Source: Asanoa ferruginea
GTDB lineage: Bacteria > Actinomycetota > Actinomycetes > Mycobacteriales > Micromonosporaceae
Reading direction: 5' to 3'
NCBI RefSeq assembly: GCF_003387075.1
Contig: NZ_QUMQ01000001.1
Coordinates: forward strand, 8,122,001 to 8,186,000
Length of the DNA stretch: 64,000 nt
Made by a program: the position numbers and the translations under genes. Shown in pieces: positions 32,176-42,928 of the stretch (within the stretch, counting starts at the first letter, position 1; every line of letters begins with the position of its first letter). Below the pieces are notes generated by a model, which did not search any database, had not been told where the DNA came from, and was given only the letters and a program-made list of their open reading frames with translations.

Positions 32176-33306
32176 TCAGGCGCCGCCCTCGGTCAGGGTG
32201 ACGGTCTTCGGGGCGAACGACGCGCCGTTGACGTCGACCCCCGCCTTCTTGAGGGCGTCGAGGGCCTTCGTCACGTAGTCGTTGGTGTAGGCCAGGCCTT
32301 CCGGCGCCTTGGTCAGCACCGTCTGGCCGTCGGCGTTCTTCGTGGTCATCGACAGGTCGACCGTCGCCTTCCAGGCCGCGTCGTCGATCATGCCGGCGCC
32401 GGCGGGTGCCGGCCAGACGAGCTTGTTGACCTCGTTGACCTGCCAGAGTTGGTGGCTGGCGCCGAGCTTCGAGCCGCGCTTGACGACCAGGTCGCGGCAT
32501 TCCTCCGGGTTGTCGCGGCAGTAGGCCCAACCCTTGATCGACGCGGTCAGGAACTTCACCGCCGTGTCCTGGTAGGACGGGTCCGACAGCTTGCCGGTGT
32601 TGGCCCAGACCGCGTCCTGGAGCATCGACGTGCCGACCGTCTGCCAGTCGAGCACGTTGAACGCCGACGGCTGGAAGAGCTGCCCGGTGGCCGGGTCCTT
32701 GGCCTCGAGCAACTGGGCATACTCGTTGTAGCTCATCGCCTGTGCCGCGTCGATGTCATGGCGCAGCAGGCCCTGCATGTCGAACTGCTGCTGCACCAGC
32801 GTGACGTCCTTGCCCGGGTCGAGGCCGGCCTTGGTCATCGCCGCGAACAGCTCGAACTCGTTGCCGAAGCCCCAGTTGCCGACCTTCTTGCCCTTGAGGT
32901 CGGCCGGCGACTTGATGTTGGACGAGGCGAACGAGACCTGGTAGGTGCCGGATCGCTGGAAGATCTGGCCGATGTTGGTGATCTGCGCGCCCTGCTCCCG
33001 CGACGCCAGCGCCTTGGGCACCCAGGCGATCGCGAAGTCGGCCTGGCCCTGCGCCAGCACGGTCTGCGGGACGATGTCGACGCCGCCTTCGAGGATCTCG
33101 ACGTCGAGACCCTGCTCCTTGTAGAAACCTTTGTCGGCCGCGGCGATGTAGCCGGCGAACTGACCCTGCACGAACCATTGGAGTTGCAGCTTCACGCTCT
33201 TCGTGCCGCCGCTGCCGGTCGGTGTCGACGGCTGGTCGGCGGTGCCGCACGCGGTGAGCACCAGAGTGGACAGGGCTAAGACAGCAATGGCGAATCTCGT
33301 ACGCAT
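32176..33306 (-). CDS. NMT1/SsuA-type ABC substrate-binding lipoprotein
   Basis: A 376-residue binding protein with a lipoprotein signal peptide (LALSTLVLTAC, cysteine 20). The mature part shows the NMT1/THI5-like pattern: LQLQWFVQGQFAGYIAAADKGFYKEQGLDVEI, then QGQADFAIAWVPKALASREQG and LKGKKVGNWGFGNEFELFAA. Such proteins bind pyrimidine precursors, sulfonates or similar small heterocycles. The operon context (dihydropyrimidinase, ureidopropionase) favours a pyrimidine, hydantoin or ureido compound (inference). Confidence 0.9.
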   Translation of the reverse strand: MRTRFAIAVLALSTLVLTACGTADQPSTPTGSGGTKSVKLQLQWFVQGQFAGYIAAADKGFYKEQGLDVEILEGGVDIVPQTVLAQGQADFAIAWVPKALASREQGAQITNIGQIFQRSGTYQVSFASSNIKSPADLKGKKVGNWGFGNEFELFAAMTKAGLDPGKDVTLVQQQFDMQGLLRHDIDAAQAMSYNEYAQLLEAKDPATGQLFQPSAFNVLDWQTVGTSMLQDAVWANTGKLSDPSYQDTAVKFLTASIKGWAYCRDNPEECRDLVVKRGSKLGASHQLWQVNEVNKLVWPAPAGAGMIDDAAWKATVDLSMTTKNADGQTVLTKAPEGLAYTNDYVTKALDALKKAGVDVNGASFAPKTVTLTEGGA

Positions 33307-33324
33307 AACCGGTCCTCCAGGGTT

Positions 33325-34149
33325 TCAGACCCTCCGCCATGGCATCGCGAGCCGTTCCAGGGCGAGGGCCGCCAGATAGAAGACGAGACCGAGCACACAC
33401 GCACCGACCACAAAGGCCCAGGCACGGGGGTACGCGGTGTTGGCCGCCGCCGAGGTGATCCGGGAGCCGAGGCCGTTCTGCAGACCGCCGAAATACTCCG
33501 CGACCACCGCCGCGATCACCGCCAGGGAGGACGCCTGGCGCAGACCGGTGAAGACGAACGGCAGGGCGGCGGGAAGGCGGACCAGCCGGGTCACGGTCCA
33601 GCCACGCGCCGCGTAGCTGGCCATCAGGTCCCGGTGGATCGGGTCGACCTCGCGCAGCCCGCGTAACGCGTTGACGAACACGGGAAAGAACACGACGATC
33701 GCGACGACCAGGCGACGGGGTACGTTGCTGGTCGACTCGAACATGTTGTTGAGGATGGGTGCCAGGGCGATGATCGGCAGCGCCCCCGCTGCGGCCGCCA
33801 CCGGGATCGACACCTCGCCGAGAAACCTGAACCGCGCGGCGACCATGGCCGCGAGCAGCCCCGCCAGCGCGCCGACGAGCAGGCCGATCAGCGCGTTCTC
33901 CCCGCTGGCCAGGCCGGTGCGCCAGACCACCTCGCGGGTCTGCCAGAACTCCTGGCCGATCGCCGACGGCGCGGGCAGCACGTAGGGCGCGATCCGGCCG
34001 AGCTTGACGATCAGCTCCCAGGCGAGCAGCCCAGCCACGCCGACGAGCACCGGCGGCACGACGGCGAGCAGCCCGCCGCCCCGGCGGCGGGTCGACAGGA
34101 CCGGTGCGGCGGGGTCGGCCGCGACCACCGGGTCGACGGCCTGCGTCAT
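33325..34149 (-). CDS. ABC transporter permease (SsuC/TauC type), subunit 2
   Basis: A 274-residue BPD_transp_1 permease with about six TM segments and the EAA-like loop DLMASYAARGWTVTRLVRLPAALPFVFTGLR that contacts the ATPase. It is one of two different permease genes in the operon, which suggests a heterodimeric channel. It lies 34 bp after the ATPase gene and 18 bp before the binding-protein gene. Confidence 0.92.
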   Translation of the reverse strand: MTQAVDPVVAADPAAPVLSTRRRGGGLLAVVPPVLVGVAGLLAWELIVKLGRIAPYVLPAPSAIGQEFWQTREVVWRTGLASGENALIGLLVGALAGLLAAMVAARFRFLGEVSIPVAAAAGALPIIALAPILNNMFESTSNVPRRLVVAIVVFFPVFVNALRGLREVDPIHRDLMASYAARGWTVTRLVRLPAALPFVFTGLRQASSLAVIAAVVAEYFGGLQNGLGSRITSAAANTAYPRAWAFVVGACVLGLVFYLAALALERLAMPWRRV

Positions 34150-34183
34150 GCGCGTGCCCCGCTCGGCTGACTGAGCCCGCCGC

Positions 34184-34969
34184 TCATGCCGGCGCCTCGG
34201 CCGGGACAGGCCCGCCGCGCAGGGCCCGGCGGACCTTGGTGATGCCGGTGAAGAAGCCGGGCGACTGCCGGGTCGCCTCGCCGCGCTCGCCGAGGTCGAC
34301 CGGCACGATCTCGGTGATCCGGCCGGGCCGGGCCGACATGACGACGACCCGGTGGGAGAGGTAGACCGCCTCGGGGATCGAGTGGGTGACGAAGACGACG
34401 CTGGTGCCCGTGCTGGCGCAGATCCGCAGCAACTCGTCTTGCAACCGCTCGCGGGTCATCTCGTCGAGCGCCCCGAACGGCTCGTCCATCAGCAACAGTG
34501 GCGGGTGGACGGCCAGCGCCCGGGCGATCGCGACCCGCTGCTGCATGCCGCCGGAGAGCTGGGCGGGATAGTGGCCGGCGAAGTCGGCCAGGCCGACCAG
34601 CTCGAGCATCTCGCGGGCCCGGTCGTGCCGCTCCGACCGCGACGAGCCGCGCAGCTCCAGCGGGAGCTCGACATTGCGCTGCACCGTGCGCCAGTCGAAG
34701 AGGCCGGCCTGCTGGAACGCGATGCCGTATTCCTGGTCGATCCGGGCCTGTTTGGCGGGCTTGCCGGCGACGGTGACCGTGCCGGCGGTCGGCTGGATCA
34801 GGTCGGCGACCAGCCGCAGCAGCGTCGACTTGCCGCAGCCGGACGGGCCGATCAGCGAGACGAACTCGCCGTTCTCGACTGTCAGGTCGATAGTGGCCAG
34901 CGCGGTCACCTCGTCGGTGCGGCCCGCGTTGAAGACTTTGGTGACCCCAGCTAATGCGACTGCCGTCAT
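34184..34969 (-). CDS. ABC transporter ATPase (SsuB/TauB type)
   Basis: A 261-residue nitrate/sulfonate-type ATPase. Walker A GPSGCGKS (about 41-48), Q-loop in AFQQAGLFDW, signature LSGGMQQRVAIARAL, Walker B LLLMDEPFGALDE and the switch histidine in VFVTHSIPEA are all present. I start at ATG 34969, which overlaps the preceding permease stop by 4 bp (ATGA). It energises the NMT1-type importer. Confidence 0.95.
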   Translation of the reverse strand: MTAVALAGVTKVFNAGRTDEVTALATIDLTVENGEFVSLIGPSGCGKSTLLRLVADLIQPTAGTVTVAGKPAKQARIDQEYGIAFQQAGLFDWRTVQRNVELPLELRGSSRSERHDRAREMLELVGLADFAGHYPAQLSGGMQQRVAIARALAVHPPLLLMDEPFGALDEMTRERLQDELLRICASTGTSVVFVTHSIPEAVYLSHRVVVMSARPGRITEIVPVDLGERGEATRQSPGFFTGITKVRRALRGGPVPAEAPA

Positions 34970-35832
34970 GCGTCGGCCCTCCGCCGGCGGACCAGGAACT
35001 CGCTGAGACCGACGACCGCGGCGACCGCCAGACCGAGCGCGGCCGCACCGATCATCGCCGTGTAGACCTTGGCGGGATCCGTGGTGGCCTCCCGTGAGTA
35101 TTCGATCACCAATCGACCAACTCCACCACGGGTGCCGGTGGAAATCTCGCCGACCACCGCCCCGACCACGGCCGCGGCGCCGGCGAGCCGCAGGGCCGGG
35201 AACAGGTAGGGCGTCGATGCCGGCAGCCGGAGCTTGACCAGCGTCTGCCACCAGCCGGCGGCGTAGCTGCGCATCAGCTCCTCGGCGATCGGCGCCGGTG
35301 ACTGGAGGCCGCGCAGCATGCCGACGGCGACCGGGAAGAACGCCAGGTAGGCCGCGATCACCGAGACCGACATCCAGGGCTGCCACGGGTAGGAGCCGAT
35401 GGACAGCGCGCCGCCCCAGCCGGCGATCACCGGGGCGAGGGCGATCAGCGGCACGGTCTGCGACAGGATCACGTAGGGCAGCAGCCCGCGCTCGACGATC
35501 CGCAGCCGCTGCATCAGCACCGCGAGCAGCAGCCCGACCAGGCCGCCGGCGACGAAGCCGATCGCGACGCTGCGCAGCGTGACCAGGCAGGCCCGCAGCA
35601 CGACCAGCCAGATCGGGTCGCCGCCGGCCAACTCGGGGTCGCCGAAGCGGGACAGGATCGTGCCGATGTGCGGCATCGCGGCGTCGTCGGTGCGGGGCAG
35701 CACCCTGGCTCCCCACACCTGCACGCCGTCGGCGGGACCGACGGCCTTGTAACCCTCCCAGAGCAGCACACCCACGACCACGGCACCGAGGATGCCGACC
35801 GCCAGGCGCAGTCGGCGCTGCCCGGGGCTCAT
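34966..35832 (-). CDS. ABC transporter permease (SsuC/TauC type), subunit 1
   Basis: A 288-residue permease with a TM helix near the N-terminus (LAVGILGAVVVGVLLWEGY), further helices and the EAA-like loop ELMRSYAAGWWQTLVKLRLPASTPYLFPALR. It has a longer periplasmic region after the first helix than its partner at 33325. Both ends overlap neighbouring genes by 4 bp, so it is translationally coupled to the LLM oxidoreductase and the ATPase. Confidence 0.92.
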   Translation of the reverse strand: MSPGQRRLRLAVGILGAVVVGVLLWEGYKAVGPADGVQVWGARVLPRTDDAAMPHIGTILSRFGDPELAGGDPIWLVVLRACLVTLRSVAIGFVAGGLVGLLLAVLMQRLRIVERGLLPYVILSQTVPLIALAPVIAGWGGALSIGSYPWQPWMSVSVIAAYLAFFPVAVGMLRGLQSPAPIAEELMRSYAAGWWQTLVKLRLPASTPYLFPALRLAGAAAVVGAVVGEISTGTRGGVGRLVIEYSREATTDPAKVYTAMIGAAALGLAVAAVVGLSEFLVRRRRADA

Positions 35833-36836
35833 CGCGCCGGTTGCGACAACGCTGGGATGATCTTCTCCCCGTACGCCTGGAGGGTGTTTTCCTTGTCGTC
35901 GTGTTGCAGGTAGAGCGCGAACTGGTCGACACCGAGCTCGCGGAGCCGCTCCAGCTTCTCCAGATGCGCTTCGATCGGCCCGAGGAGGCAGAACCGATCG
36001 ACGATCTCATCGGGTACGAAGTCGGTGTGCGTGTTGCCGGCCCGCCCGTGCTCGGCGTAGTCGTAGCCCTTGCGGGCCCGGATGTAGTCGGTCAGCGCCT
36101 GCGGCACCGCGCCTGACTCGCCGTAGCGCTCGACGATGTCGGCCACGTGGTTGCCGACCATGCCGCCGAACCAGCGGGTCTGGTCGCGCTGGTGTGCCAG
36201 GTCGTCGCCGACGTAGGCCGGCGCGGCGACGCAGAACTTGACCGACAGCGGGTCACGGCCGGCCTTCTCGGCCGCGGCCCGCACCGACCCGATCATCCAG
36301 GCGGCGATGTCGGGGTCGGCGAGTTGCAGGATGTAGCCGTCGCCGACCTCACCGGCCAACGCGAGGGCGCGCGGCCCGTACGCCGCGATCCACATGTCGA
36401 GTTGGCCGTCCTTGACCCACGGGAAGTGCACCGGGCGGCCCTTGTAGTCGGCCTCCCGGCCGTGCGCCAGCTCGCGGATCAGCGTGACGCACTCGCGGAG
36501 CTCGGCGATCGTCGTCGGCTTGTAGCCGAGCGTCCGCAGCGCCGAGTCACCCCGGCCGATGCCGCAGACCGTGCGGTTGCCGAACATCTCGTTGAGCGTG
36601 GCGAACAGCGATGCCGTCACCGTCCAGTCGCGGGTCCCCGGGTTGGTGACCATCGGCCCGACCATCACCCGCGAGGTCTGGGCGAGGATCTGGCTGTAGA
36701 TGACGAACGGCTCCTCCCAGAGCAGGTGGGAGTCGAAGGTCCACACGTGACTGAAGCCCAGCGTCTCCGCCTGCTTCGCGAGGCGGACGACCTCGCTCGC
36801 GGGCGGGTCACACTGGAAGACGACACCGATGTCCAT
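35829..36836 (-). CDS. LLM-class F420-dependent oxidoreductase (TIGR03842-like)
   Basis: A 335-residue luciferase-like (bacterial TIM-barrel) flavin/F420 protein. The start MDIGVVFQCDPPASEVVRLAKQAETLGFSHVWTFDSHLLWEEPF, the later VCGIGRGDSALRTLG and WIAAYGPRALALAGEVGDGYIL are characteristic of the F420-binding branch. I recall a TIGR03842 clade of this type near hydantoinase genes but could not check it. In this operon it could reduce or oxidise the ring of the pyrimidine-like substrate, since no flavin/Fe-S dihydropyrimidine dehydrogenase is encoded here (inference). Confidence 0.88.
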   Translation of the reverse strand: MDIGVVFQCDPPASEVVRLAKQAETLGFSHVWTFDSHLLWEEPFVIYSQILAQTSRVMVGPMVTNPGTRDWTVTASLFATLNEMFGNRTVCGIGRGDSALRTLGYKPTTIAELRECVTLIRELAHGREADYKGRPVHFPWVKDGQLDMWIAAYGPRALALAGEVGDGYILQLADPDIAAWMIGSVRAAAEKAGRDPLSVKFCVAAPAYVGDDLAHQRDQTRWFGGMVGNHVADIVERYGESGAVPQALTDYIRARKGYDYAEHGRAGNTHTDFVPDEIVDRFCLLGPIEAHLEKLERLRELGVDQFALYLQHDDKENTLQAYGEKIIPALSQPAR

Positions 36837-36850
36837 CCAGAGGCTCCTTT

Positions 36851-38332
<1,482 letters not shown>

Positions 38333-38342
38333 CGCTTTCACC

Positions 38343-39749
38343 TCAGCGGAGGTAGGAGGAGAGGCCGCGCTTGAGGTAGCGGCCGCGGCCCTTGCGGCCG
38401 TGGTAGCCGCCGTCGCGGTCGACGATGACCTCGCCGCGCGAGATGACCGTGTCGACCTTGCCGGCGATCTGAACGCCCTCCCACGCGGAGTAGTCGAGGT
38501 TCATGTGGTGGGTCGCCGCGCTGATCGTGGTCTGCCCGTTGGGGTCGTAGAGCACGATGTCGGCGTCGGACCCGGGCGCGATCACGCCTTTCTTCGGGTA
38601 GAGCCCGAACATCCGGGCCGGCGTCGTCGCGATCGTCTCCACCCAGCGCTCGACCGACAGCTTGCCCTCGGCGACACCCTGGTAGACCAGGTCGACCCGG
38701 TGCTCGACTGTGCCGATCCCGTTGGGGATCTTGGAGAAGTCGCCGAGCCCCAGCTCTTTCTGGTCTTTCATGCAGAACGGGCAGTGGTCGGTCGACACGA
38801 TCGCCAGGTCGTTGGTGCGCAGGCCGCGCCAGAGATCGTCGCGGTGCGACTCGTCCTTCGGGCGCAACGGCGGCGAGGCGACCCACTTGGCGCCCTCGAA
38901 GCCGGGCGCGCCGAGCTGGTCCTCCAGCGTCAGGTAGAGGTATTGCGGGCAGGTCTCGGCGAACACGTTGCGACCGGCGTCGCGGGCCGCGGCCACCTCG
39001 GCGAGCGCCTCGCTGGCTGACAGGTGCACGAAGTAGAGCGGGGTGTCCTTGGCGACCTGGGCCAGCGCGATGGCCCGGTGGGTGGCCTCGCCCTCGAGGA
39101 TCGAGGGGCGGGTCAGCCCGTGGTAGACGGGGTCGGTCTGGCCCTTCGCGAGGGCCTGGGCGACCAGCACGTCGATCGCGATGCCGTTCTCGGCGTGCAT
39201 CATGATCGTCGCGCCGTTCTCCCGCGCCGTCTGCATGGCGCGCAGCACCTTGCCGTCGTCGGAGTAGAAGACGCCCGGGTAGGCCATGAACAGCTTGAAG
39301 CTGGTCACGCCCTCGTCGGCGACGAGCTGGTCCATGGCCTTGAGCGCGTCGTCGTCGACCCCACCGATGATCATGTGGAAGCCGTAGTCGATGTGCGCGT
39401 TGCCGTCGGCCAGCGCGTGCCAGGCGGCCAGCCCGTCCTGCACGACCTCGCCGGTGCGCTGCACCGCGAAGTCGACGATCGTGGTGGTGCCGCCGAACGC
39501 CGCCGCCTTGGTGCCGGAGTCGAAGTCGTCGGAGGCGAAGGTGCCGCCGAACGGCAGCTTCATGTGGGTGTGCACGTCGATGCCGCCGGGGATGACCAGC
39601 TTGCCGGTGGCGTCGATCCGCTCGTCGACCTCGGCGGGCCCGGTGCCGGGCGCCAGCAGGGCGCTGATCGTCTCGCCGTCGACCAGGACGTCGGCCGCGA
39701 AGCGGCCGGTCGGGCCGACCACCTCGCCGCCGGTGATCAGGAGAGTCAC
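38343..39749 (-). CDS. hydA: Dihydropyrimidinase / D-hydantoinase
   Basis: A 468-residue amidohydrolase that opens dihydrouracil, dihydrothymine or hydantoins to N-carbamoyl products. The binuclear metal site is visible: GGIDVHTHMKLP, the carbamylated-lysine region TSFKLFMAYPG, MMHAENG, FVHLSASEAL and STDHCPF. GTG 39749 follows GGGAG. A sequence ending SADIVLYDPN...TTISAATHHMNLDYSAWEG is typical of dihydropyrimidinases. It feeds the beta-ureidopropionase encoded 11 bp upstream. Confidence 0.95.
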   Translation of the reverse strand: MTLLITGGEVVGPTGRFAADVLVDGETISALLAPGTGPAEVDERIDATGKLVIPGGIDVHTHMKLPFGGTFASDDFDSGTKAAAFGGTTTIVDFAVQRTGEVVQDGLAAWHALADGNAHIDYGFHMIIGGVDDDALKAMDQLVADEGVTSFKLFMAYPGVFYSDDGKVLRAMQTARENGATIMMHAENGIAIDVLVAQALAKGQTDPVYHGLTRPSILEGEATHRAIALAQVAKDTPLYFVHLSASEALAEVAAARDAGRNVFAETCPQYLYLTLEDQLGAPGFEGAKWVASPPLRPKDESHRDDLWRGLRTNDLAIVSTDHCPFCMKDQKELGLGDFSKIPNGIGTVEHRVDLVYQGVAEGKLSVERWVETIATTPARMFGLYPKKGVIAPGSDADIVLYDPNGQTTISAATHHMNLDYSAWEGVQIAGKVDTVISRGEVIVDRDGGYHGRKGRGRYLKRGLSSYLR

Positions 39750-39760
39750 GGGTCGCTCCC

Positions 39761-40600
39761 TTACGGCTGGACGAGTTGGTCGTAGGCGTCGGGGCGGCGG
39801 TCGCGGTAGAACTGCCACCGGTCGCGGACCTCGGCCAGCAACTCCATGTCGAGGTCGCGGACGATCAACTCGGGCTCGTGCGCGTCGCCGACGTCGCCGA
39901 CAAACTTGCCCTCGGGGTCGACGAAGTAGGACGAGCCGTAGAAGTCGTTCTCGCCGAGCGGCTCGATGCCGGTGCGGTTGATCGCGCCGATGAAGTATTC
40001 GTTGGCCACGGCGCTGGCCGGCTGCTCGAGATTCCACAGGTAGCTGGACAGGCCGCGGTGGGTCGCGCTCGGGTTGAACACGATCCGCGCGCCGGCCAGG
40101 CCCAGGGCCCGCCAGCCCTCGGGGAAGTGCCGGTCGTAGCAGATGTAGACGCCGATCCGGCCGACCGCGGTGTCGAACGTCGGGTAGCCGAGGTTGCCGG
40201 GCCGGAAGTAGAACTTCTCCCAGAAGCCCTTCACCTGCGGGATGTGCGTCTTGCGGTATTTGCCGAGGTAGGAGCCGTCGGCGTCGACCACGGCCGCGGT
40301 GTTGTAGAGGACGCCCGGCTGCTCCTGCTCGTACATCGGCAGGATCATGACCAGGCCCAACTCTTTTGCCAACGCTTGGAAGCGCTCGGTGGTCGGCCCG
40401 GGGATGCTCTCCGCGTAGGAGTAGTACTGCTTGTCCTGCACCTGGCAGAAGTAGGGACCGTAGAACAGCTCCTGGAAGCAGATGACCTTGGCGCCCTGTG
40501 CTGCCGCCTGGCGGGCGTACTCCTCATGAGCCTTGATCATTGATTCTTTGTCGCCGGTCCAACTCGTCTGCACCAGCGCCGCGCGGATGCTCTCCGCCAT
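39761..40600 (-). CDS. Beta-ureidopropionase / N-carbamoyl amidohydrolase (nitrilase superfamily)
   Basis: A 279-residue carbon-nitrogen hydrolase. The Glu-Lys-Cys triad is in ICFQELFYGPYF, YRKTHIPQVKGFWEKFYF and IGVYICYDRHFPEGWR, and the flanking sequences match N-carbamoyl-beta-alanine amidohydrolases rather than general nitrilases. It would release beta-alanine, CO2 and ammonia from ureidopropionate. GAGGAGG lies six bases before ATG 40600. It is the first gene of the eight-gene catabolic operon. Confidence 0.93.
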   Translation of the reverse strand: MAESIRAALVQTSWTGDKESMIKAHEEYARQAAAQGAKVICFQELFYGPYFCQVQDKQYYSYAESIPGPTTERFQALAKELGLVMILPMYEQEQPGVLYNTAAVVDADGSYLGKYRKTHIPQVKGFWEKFYFRPGNLGYPTFDTAVGRIGVYICYDRHFPEGWRALGLAGARIVFNPSATHRGLSSYLWNLEQPASAVANEYFIGAINRTGIEPLGENDFYGSSYFVDPEGKFVGDVGDAHEPELIVRDLDMELLAEVRDRWQFYRDRRPDAYDQLVQP

Positions 40601-40699
40601 CGGAACCTCCTCGTCCCCCGGCCAGCGTGAATCCGTTCAGCCTATGACCGAGGAGGCCCCGACGACAGATCGCAAGGCCGTGGCGGTATCCCGATTTGG

Positions 40700-41113
40700 C
40701 TAAAGCCCCAGCGTGGCGGGCTCGGGAGTGATCGCTTTCCACCGTTCCCGGGGGTCGGCGACCAGTTTGCGGGTGTTCAGATCGATCAGTCCCCCGACGC
40801 CGTCGAGCTCGGCGGAGAGGGTGCCGTCGGCCTTGCGGATCTCCTGGTGCATGCCGAAGGTGCGCCCGTCGCCCCAGCGGAACTCGCAGCTCACGTCGAC
40901 CTCGTCGCCGGCGCGCAGCTCACGGCGGTATTTGATGGTGGTCTCCAGGACGACGGGCGCGATGCCCTCCTTCAGCAGGCTCTCCTGGGTGAGCTTGGCG
41001 GCGCGCAGGATCTCCCACCGCGCGTGTTCGGCGTATTGCAGGTAGACCGCCTGGTTGAGATGGCCCAGGCTGTCGAGCTCGTAGCCGCGGACGATGATCC
41101 GGACCTGGAACAC
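40700..41113 (-). CDS. 4HBT-family acyl-CoA thioesterase
   Basis: A 137-residue hotdog-fold protein of the YbgC/FadM type. The active-site region is DSLGHLNQAVYLQYAEHARWEIL, in which the aspartate of the usual DxxGHxNN motif is in place (D14). It hydrolyses acyl-CoA or acyl-carrier thioesters of unknown chain. It is 4 bp after the metallo-beta-lactamase-fold gene and 99 bp before the ureidopropionase gene, so membership of the latter operon is uncertain. Confidence 0.9.
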   Translation of the reverse strand: MFQVRIIVRGYELDSLGHLNQAVYLQYAEHARWEILRAAKLTQESLLKEGIAPVVLETTIKYRRELRAGDEVDVSCEFRWGDGRTFGMHQEIRKADGTLSAELDGVGGLIDLNTRKLVADPRERWKAITPEPATLGL

Positions 41114-41117
41114 GCTG

Positions 41118-41801
41118 CTAGTCCTTTCGTTCGCCGGGCATCCAGACCGCGGCGTCGTGTGCGAAGACGATCGCGCGAGGATCGAGCTCGACGAGCCTTT
41201 CGACCCATTTCGGGTACGGGATGTCCTGCCCGCTCTGGTGCGCCAGCAGATCCCGGCCGTAGGTGGTGGCGTCGTCGCGGGCCTGCCCGGCGAGCACCAC
41301 GGTGCCGTCGGCCCGGCGCACGGCGACCGACTGGTGCCCGTCGGTGTGCCCCGGCGTCGGGATGATCCACACCCCCGGCCACAGCTCGGTCTCGCCGCTG
41401 ACCTCCAGGTAGTGCGCGCCGGCGAAGTCGACCAGCTCGGGCAGGGTGTAGTCGGTGATCTTGCGGGCCGCGGCCAGCTCCTCGGCCTGCACCAGGATGG
41501 GCCGCCCGGTGAAGAGCGGGTTGCCGCCGCAGTGGTCGAAGTGCAGGTGGCAGTTGACGATCATGGTGACGTCGTCGATGCTGACGCCGGCGTGGTCGAG
41601 TGCCTCGCTTATCGGCCGCCGGGTCGGCTGGTAGTGCGCGTCGGCATCGGGATGAGCGCCCATGCCGGTGTCGAAGAGCAGCAGGCCCTCGGGGCGGCGG
41701 ACCAGGTAGCCGTAGACCGGCTCGACCCGTGGGTGCGGCGCGCCGGCCTCTTCGGCCGGGCGGACGAAGAAACCGAGATCGATCCGGCGTACGTCTCCCA
41801 C
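41118..41801 (-). CDS. Metallo-beta-lactamase-fold hydrolase (lactonase-like)
   Basis: A 227-residue MBL-fold protein with the dinuclear zinc motif NCHLHFDHCGGN, the later histidine in PTPGHTDGHQS and the aspartate region LAGQARDDATTYG, and a last histidine in VFAHDA. The pattern resembles N-acyl-homoserine lactonases and 4-pyridoxolactonase. I start at GTG 41801 with AAGGA nine bases upstream; a longer frame to 41870 runs through the divergent promoter. The reaction may be ring opening of a lactone, but the substrate is unknown. Confidence 0.87.
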   Translation of the reverse strand: MGDVRRIDLGFFVRPAEEAGAPHPRVEPVYGYLVRRPEGLLLFDTGMGAHPDADAHYQPTRRPISEALDHAGVSIDDVTMIVNCHLHFDHCGGNPLFTGRPILVQAEELAAARKITDYTLPELVDFAGAHYLEVSGETELWPGVWIIPTPGHTDGHQSVAVRRADGTVVLAGQARDDATTYGRDLLAHQSGQDIPYPKWVERLVELDPRAIVFAHDAAVWMPGERKD

Positions 41802-41853
41802 GTTCTTGATCCTTGCATGGTGGGCCGCTTCGCGGGTGTGTGAGGCTGGACCC

Positions 41854-42792
41854 GTGAGCATCGACGACACCTCTGCCGCCGGTCTGGCCGAATCGATGGC
41901 CGCCGCGGCCGGCGAGTTCCTGGCGCTGGTCGGGCCGCCGCTGCCCTACCCGTTCGAGGACTCGGGCCGTCGGTGGATCGAATACCGGCCACACACCCGT
42001 CCGGGCGTCTCGCTGGCCACGCTGGAGGTGCCGGCGCGGAAGGCGGCGTTCCGCTTGCTGGCGACGGGGCTGAGCCCACACGCGTACGCCCAGGCGTTGT
42101 CGATCGTGTCCTTGGAAGAGGTGTTGGACCGTTCGGAGGGATTCGCCCGCGGCCGGCACCTCAACGACTACTGGGTGTCGGTGTTCGGGACGCCCGGCTC
42201 GTCGGCGCCGTGGTCGTGGCGGTTCGAGGGGCACCACCTGTCGGTGTCGATGACGGTGGCCGGCGGCCTGGTCTCCCCCGCCCCGGTGTTCTTCGGCGCC
42301 AACCCGGCCCGCGTCTCCTACGGCGCGCACACCGTGTCCCGGCCGCTGGCGCCGGAGGAGGATGTCGCGTTCGCCCTGCTGGCGGCGCTGTCGCCGACGG
42401 AGCGCTCGTTGGCGGTGGTGTCGGAGGCGCCGCCGCCGGACATCGAGAGCGGCGTGTCGCCTGTCGCCGTGCCGCTGTCGCCCGCCGGCATCTCGGCGAC
42501 GGTGCTCAATCCCGCGGCTGGTGCGCTGCTGGCCGCACTGGTCGGGGTCTATCTCGATCGGCTGCCGGCTTCGTTGGCCGAGGAGTTGAGCCCGGGTCTC
42601 GAGGAGTTGCGCTTCGCGTGGGCCGGCCCGGACCGTCCCGGGGTGCCCTACTACTACCGTCTCCAGGGCGCCGACCTGTTGATCGAGTACGACAACACCG
42701 CGGGTGGCAACCACGCGCACACGGTGCTGCGCCGGCCGTCCGCGGACTTCGGGGCGGACCTGCTGGCCGAGCACCGGTCGGCGTACCACTGA
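41854..42792 (+). CDS. DUF3500 family protein
   Basis: A 312-residue protein with the DUF3500 pattern: RRWIEYRPHTRPGVSL, AQALSIVSLEEVLDR, DYWVSVFGTPG, WSWRFEGHHLSVSMTV, FFGANPARVSYG and a final YRLQGADLLIEYDNTAGGNHAHTVLR. The late histidines and aspartates could bind metal, but no activity is established for the family. It starts at GTG 41854 behind GAGGCTGGA. It diverges from the lactonase-like gene across about 50 bp. Confidence 0.88.
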   Translation: MSIDDTSAAGLAESMAAAAGEFLALVGPPLPYPFEDSGRRWIEYRPHTRPGVSLATLEVPARKAAFRLLATGLSPHAYAQALSIVSLEEVLDRSEGFARGRHLNDYWVSVFGTPGSSAPWSWRFEGHHLSVSMTVAGGLVSPAPVFFGANPARVSYGAHTVSRPLAPEEDVAFALLAALSPTERSLAVVSEAPPPDIESGVSPVAVPLSPAGISATVLNPAAGALLAALVGVYLDRLPASLAEELSPGLEELRFAWAGPDRPGVPYYYRLQGADLLIEYDNTAGGNHAHTVLRRPSADFGADLLAEHRSAYH

Positions 42793-42928
42793 TCATGCTT
42801 CTTTCGGGTTAATCCGGGCGGCCGAGACCACCCGTCGATCGTGTGGTTGTTCCGGCCGCGGGCGGCATGGGCGGTTTCGTCTAGTTCAATGGCGGAGTCC
42901 CGCACCCCCGCGCGACGGAGCTGCCCAG

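Noticed and set aside
40606-40656. Inverted repeat CCTCCTCG / CGAGGAGG before the ureidopropionase gene
   Set aside because: One arm is simply the ribosome binding site GAGGAGG; eight bases is too short to claim an operator.
42793-42928. Possible tRNA between the DUF3500 and small membrane protein genes
   Set aside because: No cloverleaf with a T-loop GTTCGAATC-like motif could be formed.
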